Shown piece after piece: positions 58,428 to 64,000 of a stretch of 64,000 nucleotides of DNA. Below the pieces are notes generated by a model, which was not told the origin of the DNA, did not search any database, and worked only from the letters and a program-made list of their open reading frames with translations. Source of the stretch: Acetivibrio thermocellus ATCC 27405 (GTDB taxonomy: Bacteria > Bacillota > Clostridia > Acetivibrionales > Acetivibrionaceae); NCBI RefSeq assembly GCF_000015865.1, contig NC_009012.1:3465081-3529080 (forward strand), in the 5' to 3' direction. The position numbers were made by a program, and so were the translations under genes. Positions within the stretch are counted from its first letter, which is position 1. Each line of letters begins with the position of its first letter.

Positions 58428-59051
58428 ATGGCGCGAAAAAAAGATTCATACTATTTTGACACATTTGTGGAATTGGTGAACTATTCTTGTCAGGCGGCAA
58501 ACTTGCTGAATCAGATTATGAACAACTTCAAAGCTGAAGAATTACCCGAAAAAATGAAGGAAATGCACGATATAGAGCACAGCGGGGACCAGGCAAGGCA
58601 TGTAATGATTAGAAAGCTGGCAAAAGAGTTTATAACACCTATTGAGAGAGAAGATATTATGGCATTGGCGGATGCAATAGACAACGTAACCGATGCAATT
58701 GAAGATGTGGTAATGCGTATGTATATGTATAATATTACAAGTATCCGTCCACAGGCCGTAAAAATGACCGAAATTATTGTCAAGTGCTGCAATTCGTTAA
58801 AGACGGCATTGGGTGAGTTTATCAATTTCAGAAAGTCGCAGAATTTGCATCAGTTTATTATTGAAGTCAACCAGCTGGAAGAAGAGGGAGACCGACTCTT
58901 TACGGAAGCGACAAGAGATTTGTATTGCAATTGCAATGACTTCAGAGAGGTCGCGGCATGGGATACTACTTTCCACTATCTTGAAAAGTGCTGTGATGCG
59001 TGCGAAGATGTTGCAGATGCCATAGAAAACGTTATAATGAAAAATTCTTAA
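58428..59051 (+). CDS. PhoU-like protein (DUF47), Pit accessory
   Basis: A 207-residue helical protein of the DUF47 family. Paired E/D-x-x-H-type metal sites fit the repeats HDIEHSGDQARH and VNQLEEEGDRLF, typical of PhoU folds. Such proteins sit beside pit genes and are thought to gate the permease. GAGGAAGAGG precedes the ATG. Confidence 0.9.
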   Translation: MARKKDSYYFDTFVELVNYSCQAANLLNQIMNNFKAEELPEKMKEMHDIEHSGDQARHVMIRKLAKEFITPIEREDIMALADAIDNVTDAIEDVVMRMYMYNITSIRPQAVKMTEIIVKCCNSLKTALGEFINFRKSQNLHQFIIEVNQLEEEGDRLFTEATRDLYCNCNDFREVAAWDTTFHYLEKCCDACEDVADAIENVIMKNS

Positions 59052-59288
59052 AGAAAACTGTAAATATGTTAAATTGAAAACGTAATAATCGACAGAATAT
59101 GAAACTAAGAAACTCAGGAAGCCTTTTGCCTGCCAGAGTACGTGAAAGTTTCAGGGAAGCTTTGCTCTAAAATGTAATATGATATTATCGGAATAAGCAT
59201 TCCCTGCTTTGTAGTAATGTGAAAAATTAAATCCTGGACGGGAAAGTAAGAGGAAATATTTTGCTTTCTGATAAAGGGAGGCATTGTG

Positions 59289-59837
59289 ATGAAATATTTA
59301 CCATTTATATTGGCAGGAGGGGTATTCCTTTTTGTTCCTTGTGCTTTTCTTTATAGTTTCTTTAGAGAACAACGGTTTCTCAGGGATGTGTACAACACTG
59401 AAATAATATATGGAACCCTTGAATGTTTTGGAAGATACCGCAGAGGAGGTAGGCATAGCAGAAGTGGATATTTTGAATACGATGATAACAGCAATGGCTT
59501 CTACCACCCTGTTTTTATAGTCAGTGACGGCAACCGGACATATAAAGTTATGAACTTTTTTTCAAGAAAAGACTTGGATAAACAGCATATCGGACAGACT
59601 TTCAGATTAAGGTACATTAATAGGTTTCAGATTGAAAGATTTAAAATGGATGGATTTAAAATTAGTGGTTTTGAAAAAATTACGTACGTGATAATTGATG
59701 ATGATTACGAGATAAACAAATATATAAGATGGATAAAGATGAATATATATGGTTGTCTGTTTCTTGCCATAGTATTTTCGATACCACTGTTATCCATATT
59801 ATTTTTAATATATCTTTCATATTCTTCAGGTGTATAA
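59289..59837 (+). CDS. Hypothetical membrane protein
   Basis: About 182 residues. ATG 59289, rather than GTG 59286, has GGGAGG 7 bases upstream. Spans lie at both ends (LPFILAGGVFLFVPCAFLYS and IYGCLFLAIVFSIPLLSILF). The middle resembles a beta-rich DUF3592-like segment (HPVFIVSDGNRTYKVM then GQTFRLRYI). Function unknown. Confidence 0.6.
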   Translation: MKYLPFILAGGVFLFVPCAFLYSFFREQRFLRDVYNTEIIYGTLECFGRYRRGGRHSRSGYFEYDDNSNGFYHPVFIVSDGNRTYKVMNFFSRKDLDKQHIGQTFRLRYINRFQIERFKMDGFKISGFEKITYVIIDDDYEINKYIRWIKMNIYGCLFLAIVFSIPLLSILFLIYLSYSSGV

Positions 59838-59889
59838 CGGATTTTTTTTATTTTTGTCACATATTTCCGTACTTGTTATAATAAAAAAT

Positions 59890-59920
59890 GAGGACCGGTT
59901 TTATCCGGTCCTTTTCTATT
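59890..59920. terminator. Terminator before the hydrogenase gene
   Basis: GGACCGG TTTTAT CCGGTCC with T run; it can serve the membrane gene and probably the converging hydrogenase gene. Confidence 0.8.
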
Positions 59921-59946
59921 TTGCATGCCTGTTGACTTTTGGCTTT

Positions 59947-61881
59947 TTATTCTGATTCTGATTCGTCCGGGATATTACCGCTGAGCATAGGCTCCTCAAT
60001 TTGTTTTCCGTTAAGGGCGATATACACGCCTTTGCCCGGATGGGTTTCTTTTAATCGAATTCTCTTTATTTGCACAAACGGATCCATTTTGAACAGTCTA
60101 ATTTTTGAGCTTAAATCGTTGTAGAGATTTTCAGCGCCCTTCTCCATGCAGGATTCGCACATGCAGATTGTAAACTCTTGCACATCAAATGCTGCCGTTC
60201 CTTTTTTACGTTCAGGGCTGCAGGTACTGTCACCGTGCTTTGGAGTATAATGTGTGTGCAAAAGTTCGTGAGCCAGAGGAGAATTCGGTTCACCGTAAAA
60301 TTCATTGTACAGCCTTAAGATATCCGGATTCTCCTGGGATTTTCTGTATTTCGAAACTTTGTCTATATTTACAAGAACTTGCTGGCGCTTTTCAAGAGAA
60401 TCTATTTTTTCGGGGACCGGATGTCCGGCTCCGCAGATACATCCACCGGGGCATGCCATTACTTCTATGAGGTCGTATCCCACGTCAACCCCGTTGAGTA
60501 TTTTTTCAATGATAGGTTCAGCATTCTTAAGGCCGCTGACAACTGCCACGCGCACTTTTGTGCCGTTTACGTCTATGGTGGATTCTTTCACACCTTCAAA
60601 GCCGCGAATTTCTTCAAATTCAAGGTGGTCGGTGAGCACTTTTCCTGTAAGTTTCTCAACGGCCATACGAAGGGCGGCTTCAGCCACACCGCCGGAAGCA
60701 CCAAACAGTATTCCGGCACCGGAAACCTGTTTGTAAGGCTCGTCAAATTCCTGAGGAACCACTTCCGAAGGTTTGATATCGGCAAGTTCCATCATTTCAA
60801 GCATTTCCGTAGTTGTAAGAACTGCGTCCACATCGCGGATGCCGTCGTGGATAAACTCCGGACGGGCAGCTTCATATTTCTTCGCAAGACATGGAACTAT
60901 GGATACCACGAAAAGATCCTCTTTATTTATTCCCATAAGTTTTGCATAGTGATTTTTAACTGTTGCACCCATCATCATCTGCGGTGATTTGCAGGTGGAC
61001 AGGTGAGGGATTATTTCGGGGTATCTCTTTTCAACGAAATTGATCCATCCCGGACAACAGGATGTAAATTGAGGCATTACACCCTTGTTTTGTATCCTTG
61101 AGAGGAACTCCGTGGTTTCTTCCACAATAGTCAGGTCTGCGGCAAAGGTAAAGTCAAACACCTTGTCAAAGCCAAGCTTTTTAAGCAGGCCTGCCATAAA
61201 CGGAGATGCTTCCTCATATGAGACACCGAAGGTGTTGGATATAAGACTGCGAACTGCCGGTGCGACAAATCCGACAACAGTCTTTTTGGGATCGTTGATT
61301 GCCCTTACCACCTTTCCTCTCTCACGGCGATAATCGAGAGCGGCGCAAGGACATGCAGTAACACACTGACCGCAGCTTACGCAGTCTGTGTCCCTGAGAG
61401 GAAGACCGCTTTTTGTACCTACAAGCTGGCGACCGTTTTTCATATAGAAGGTGAGAACGCCCGGGCCTTCAATTTCAGCACATGCGGCAATACAACGGCC
61501 GCAGGAGATACACTTGTTGTGATCCCTTACGATGAAAGGATGGTCATCAACTTTCGGGATATATGGGCGGTCGTGAATTGGTTCTTCATATACAATGCCA
61601 TGATTGCTTGCTTCTTTTCTCAAATCGCAGGTGAAACGGGCGCTGCATCCGCATTTTAAACAGCGGCGTGCTTCTTTTCTTGCAACTTCTTCAGAAAGAC
61701 CCAATTCAACCTCGTTAAAATTGTTTTTACGCTCTTCCAGAGAAAGGGAAGGCATTACCGCACGAGGAACTTTCGGTATTTCGCGGAATTCCCACTTTGG
61801 TAAGTCTTCCATGGAACCACGGCTGCAGCTGTAATCTATGTTTGCCTCTTTGATATAACCTTTCATCAGGAAACTATCCAT
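59947..61881 (-). CDS. [FeFe] hydrogenase, GltD-linked type, catalytic part
   Basis: A 644-residue catalytic part that makes hydrogen from electrons delivered by Fe-S centres. Near the front are CLKCGCSARFTCDLRKEA and two 4Fe-4S motifs (CISCGRCIAACAEIEGPG, CVSCGQCVTACP). The H-cluster motifs are FTSCCPGWINF (L1), IVPCLAKKYEA (L2) and MACPGGCICGAGHP (L3); L3 deviates from the more usual CINGGGQP and L2 has V where M is common. After the small-subunit segment (FYGEPNSPLAHELLHTHY) is a C-terminal extension with CMCESCM, like a thioredoxin-fold ferredoxin. Eleven upstream codons in frame join it to the preceding gene, separated only by a TAG. The ATG used here has no strong ribosome site. Confidence 0.92.
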   Translation of the reverse strand: MDSFLMKGYIKEANIDYSCSRGSMEDLPKWEFREIPKVPRAVMPSLSLEERKNNFNEVELGLSEEVARKEARRCLKCGCSARFTCDLRKEASNHGIVYEEPIHDRPYIPKVDDHPFIVRDHNKCISCGRCIAACAEIEGPGVLTFYMKNGRQLVGTKSGLPLRDTDCVSCGQCVTACPCAALDYRRERGKVVRAINDPKKTVVGFVAPAVRSLISNTFGVSYEEASPFMAGLLKKLGFDKVFDFTFAADLTIVEETTEFLSRIQNKGVMPQFTSCCPGWINFVEKRYPEIIPHLSTCKSPQMMMGATVKNHYAKLMGINKEDLFVVSIVPCLAKKYEAARPEFIHDGIRDVDAVLTTTEMLEMMELADIKPSEVVPQEFDEPYKQVSGAGILFGASGGVAEAALRMAVEKLTGKVLTDHLEFEEIRGFEGVKESTIDVNGTKVRVAVVSGLKNAEPIIEKILNGVDVGYDLIEVMACPGGCICGAGHPVPEKIDSLEKRQQVLVNIDKVSKYRKSQENPDILRLYNEFYGEPNSPLAHELLHTHYTPKHGDSTCSPERKKGTAAFDVQEFTICMCESCMEKGAENLYNDLSSKIRLFKMDPFVQIKRIRLKETHPGKGVYIALNGKQIEEPMLSGNIPDESESE

Positions 61882-61917
61882 GGATTCCGCTGCCTGACGG
61901 CCTGCCGCAACAGCCTA
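61882..61917 (-). other. In-frame amber codon and 11-codon junction in the hydrogenase fusion
   Basis: On the minus strand the frame reads VTGPATVI, TAG (61917-61915), then AVAAGRQAAES and on without interruption into MDSFLMKGY of the hydrogenase. In GltD-type proteins this position is normally Q or E. A single base change from CAG or GAG would restore one protein of about 1150 residues. Confidence 0.85.
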
Positions 61918-63396
61918 AATTACCGTTGCAGGACCGGTTACGCAGTCACCGCCGGCAAATATGTTGTATTCAGAAGTCTGCAAGGTTTTACCGTTTACTT
62001 CTATATCTCCCCATTTGTTAAGTTTTACCGGAAGGTCGTTGTAAAGGAACTGGGTGTTGGTGCTTTGACCTATGGCACCGATTATTGTGTCGGCGTCAAT
62101 TTCAACTTCGCTTCCCTCAATGGGAACCGGACGGCGACGACCGGAACGGTCAGGCTCTCCAAGCTGCATACGGATACAAACGAGTTTCTTTTTGCCGTCT
62201 TTTACAATAATCTTTGTGGGCGCCATCAGGAAAATCATTTCAACTCCTTCGTGGATGGCTTCTTCCACCTCGTAGGGTGCCGCAGGCATTTCTTCACGGG
62301 TACAGCGGTATACGAGTTTTACGGATTTGGCACCTTTCCTGAGAGCGGTACGGGCGCAGTCGATGGCCGTGTTTCCGCCTCCGATTACCACAACATTGTC
62401 ACCCAACGGAATATCAACATTTTTTGCCACTTGTTCAAGATAGTTTATACCTGCCCATACGCCGTCAAGTTTTTCACCTTCAATATGCATCGGAGTTGCC
62501 TGCCATGAACCGATTGCAAGGTAAACGGCATCAAAATCCTTGCTGAGGTCTTCGAGACGGATATGGATTCCCAAAGCCTTTTCTGTCATAATTTTAACTC
62601 CGAGTTTTTTTATCATCTCGATTTCCTTGTCAAGAATAGCCTTGGGAAGACGATATTCAGGGATACCGTACCTCATCATACCTCCGGGATGAGGCTGACG
62701 TTCAAAAACAGTTACGTCATGACCCTTGATGGCACTGTAATATGCAGCGGAAAGACCGGAAGGACCTGCTCCGACTATGGCAATTTTTTTGCCTGTAGGA
62801 GGCTTCTTTTCAGGAGTCCATGGCTCAGGCCGTGCCATGTCCCAGTCGGCGGCAAAACGTTTGACATAGTTTATTGCCACGGGCGCGTCTACAAGGTTGC
62901 GGCGGCATTGAGATTCACAGGTATGAGGACATACGCGGCCGCATACTATCGGGAAAGGATTCCTCTCTTTAATGACACGGATTGCAGCCTCAAAATCTCC
63001 GTTGCCTACATGGCGCAGGTATGATTGGATGTCAATATTTGCAGGACATGTCATTACACAGGGAGCGACACAATCTGCGTTGTGGTCGGAAAGAAGCTGC
63101 TCCAGACGTATTTTTCTATAATTCTCAAGTTTTGGAGTGTTGGTGCATATTACCATACCTTCCTTAATGGGAGTCTGACATGCTTTGACGTCTCTCTCAC
63201 CGTCAGGGGAGATTAAGGTAACCACACACAATCCGCAATTGCCGTTTGACCTTTCAAGCCTGATATCATAGCACAGGTGCGGAATGTGTATATCCTCCTG
63301 AAGCAATGCCTGGAGGATGGTCAGGTTGTCATATACCTCGATTTCGCGTCCGTTGACGGTTACTTTGATGCGATTATGATTTTCTAGTGTTTTCAT
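61915..63396 (-). CDS. GltD-like NAD(P)H oxidoreductase part, ends at an amber codon
   Basis: About 493 residues. Start at 63396 has GAGGTG 6 bases upstream. Residues about 8-85 are a [2Fe-2S] ferredoxin domain (HIPHLCYDIRLERSNGNCGL). Residues about 95-180 bind two 4Fe-4S clusters (CVAPCVMTCPANIDIQSY, CGRVCPHTCESQC). About 200-490 is the flavin and NADPH domain of glutamate synthase small subunit (IAIVGAGPSGLSAAYY, VVVIGGGNTAIDCA). It ends GGDCVTGPATVI then TAG, where homologues read on. In group A2 hydrogenases this is fused to or paired with HydA, feeding it electrons from NAD(P)H. Confidence 0.9.
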   Translation of the reverse strand: MKTLENHNRIKVTVNGREIEVYDNLTILQALLQEDIHIPHLCYDIRLERSNGNCGLCVVTLISPDGERDVKACQTPIKEGMVICTNTPKLENYRKIRLEQLLSDHNADCVAPCVMTCPANIDIQSYLRHVGNGDFEAAIRVIKERNPFPIVCGRVCPHTCESQCRRNLVDAPVAINYVKRFAADWDMARPEPWTPEKKPPTGKKIAIVGAGPSGLSAAYYSAIKGHDVTVFERQPHPGGMMRYGIPEYRLPKAILDKEIEMIKKLGVKIMTEKALGIHIRLEDLSKDFDAVYLAIGSWQATPMHIEGEKLDGVWAGINYLEQVAKNVDIPLGDNVVVIGGGNTAIDCARTALRKGAKSVKLVYRCTREEMPAAPYEVEEAIHEGVEMIFLMAPTKIIVKDGKKKLVCIRMQLGEPDRSGRRRPVPIEGSEVEIDADTIIGAIGQSTNTQFLYNDLPVKLNKWGDIEVNGKTLQTSEYNIFAGGDCVTGPATVI

Positions 63397-63700
63397 CTTC
63401 TTCACCTCAAAATACATTTCATAAATTTTTCAAAATATATTTTACATTAAAATAAAATACTGGATTTTTAATAAATGGGCCTGTGGTTCCCACCTCTATA
63501 TATTATAGCTGAGGGATTGAATCTTGTCTTCATAATTTGATAAATTTTTAACTAATTTTTTTAAATTTCTTAAATTCCTGAAATTTACTTGCCATAAATT
63601 ACACAAAGGATTTCATTAATGGAAGTCGAATACTTTTTTATGTAAACTTAGGGAGAAAACATTGGAACACACTATACAGTGTCAAGGGGGATTTAGTTAA
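63397..63700. other. Divergent spacer between hydrogenase and LysM genes
   Basis: AT-rich promoter region for both genes. No clear operator, terminator or RNA gene was seen. AAGGGGG at 63684 is the ribosome site of the LysM gene. Confidence 0.4.
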
Positions 63701-64000
63701 ATGAAGCTTAAGAAAACTGTAATTTGTGGGGTTTTGAGCATAGGTATCATGGCAGGAAGTTCAGGATTTGCTTTTGCGCAGAATGTTAACTACAAAGTAC
63801 AGTCCGGTGATACGTTCTGGAAGATAGGGCAAAAGTATAATATTTCGACAGCCGCCCTTTTAAAGGCAAACAATGCTAATGAGAATACGGTGTTGTATCC
63901 GGGACAGACAATAGTGCTTCCGATAAAAGACGAATCGGTGTATATAGTTCAATCCGGAGATACTTATTGGAATATCAGCCAGAAATACGGGATAAACTTT
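63701..64000 (+). CDS. Secreted LysM-domain protein, 5' part (runs off the window)
   Basis: An ATG at 63701, 10 bases after AAGGGGG, starts a signal peptide ending near GFAFA. Two LysM repeats follow: YKVQSGDTFWKIGQKYNIST (then NTVLYPGQTIVLP) and VYIVQSGDTYWNISQKYGIN at the window edge. LysM binds the sugar backbone of peptidoglycan or chitin. The C-terminal domain, likely an enzyme or a spore-coat domain, is outside the window. Confidence 0.88.
   Translation, partial: MKLKKTVICGVLSIGIMAGSSGFAFAQNVNYKVQSGDTFWKIGQKYNISTAALLKANNANENTVLYPGQTIVLPIKDESVYIVQSGDTYWNISQKYGINF

Overview
The window reads as a chromosome segment of a thermophilic, cellulosome-forming Clostridia, most likely Acetivibrio (Clostridium) thermocellus. 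This rests on the dockerin-bearing pectinase and xylanase genes, a GH11-CBM6-dockerin-CE4 xylanase whose layout and length match XynA of that species, a cellodextrin phosphorylase, a SigI/RsgI pair, and AT-rich spacers with strong GGAGG ribosome binding sites. Species, gene names and family names are recognised from memory of these proteins; no search was run.

Layout. 1-1.7 kb: the 3' end of proS and a secreted SH3-CAP protein. 1.7-5.3 kb: two secreted, dockerin-tagged pectin enzymes on the minus strand (pectin methylesterase CE8, pectate lyase PL1). 5.6-13 kb: a scrambled accessory island. It holds the 5' part of a secreted gene cut by a decayed IS21-type element, a toxin-like C-terminal fragment followed by a putative immunity gene, an intact IS256-family insertion with 8-bp target duplications, a degenerate ISL3 element with clear 21-bp ends, a second C-terminal fragment with a coupled small gene, and a broken small membrane gene. 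13.1-19.1 kb: an oligopeptide ABC transporter (oppBCDF and oppA, minus strand) whose permease gene oppC carries tandem repeats at both ends. 19.5-24.9 kb: a surface protein, an MFS transporter, a flavodoxin-ferredoxin protein, and a YtrA-type GntR regulator with its ABC exporter behind a visible promoter and operator. 25-30.1 kb: xynA, sfsA, and rsgI8-sigI8. 30.5-36.9 kb: a duplicated coiled-coil secreted protein, a Crp/Fnr regulator with two Fe-S proteins, an ECF transporter S component, and a solute-binding lipoprotein followed by a chemoreceptor. 37-40.7 kb: a decaying ABC transporter and lipoprotein island with many homopolymer frameshifts. 41.1-47.2 kb: cellodextrin phosphorylase (cdp), msrA and an old-yellow-enzyme family reductase. 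47.9-56.4 kb: a sigma/anti-sigma pair, several unknown lipoproteins and membrane proteins, a DJ-1/PfpI protein and an ABC exporter. 56.5-59.8 kb: an acetyltransferase, a phosphate permease with its PhoU-like partner, and a membrane protein. 59.9-63.4 kb: a GltD-linked [FeFe] hydrogenase whose reading frame is split by one amber codon. The window ends inside a LysM protein.

How the genes fit together: extracellular pectin and acetyl-xylan breakdown (CE8, PL1, XynA) is paired with intracellular phosphorolysis of cellodextrins (CDP). SigI8/RsgI8 is a candidate polysaccharide-responsive regulator next to xynA. Hydrogen evolution by the hydrogenase would dispose of fermentation electrons. The most unusual items are the amber-split hydrogenase, the transposon-riddled toxin/immunity-like island, the two minisatellites in oppC, and the cluster of homopolymer frameshifts at 37-40.7 kb.
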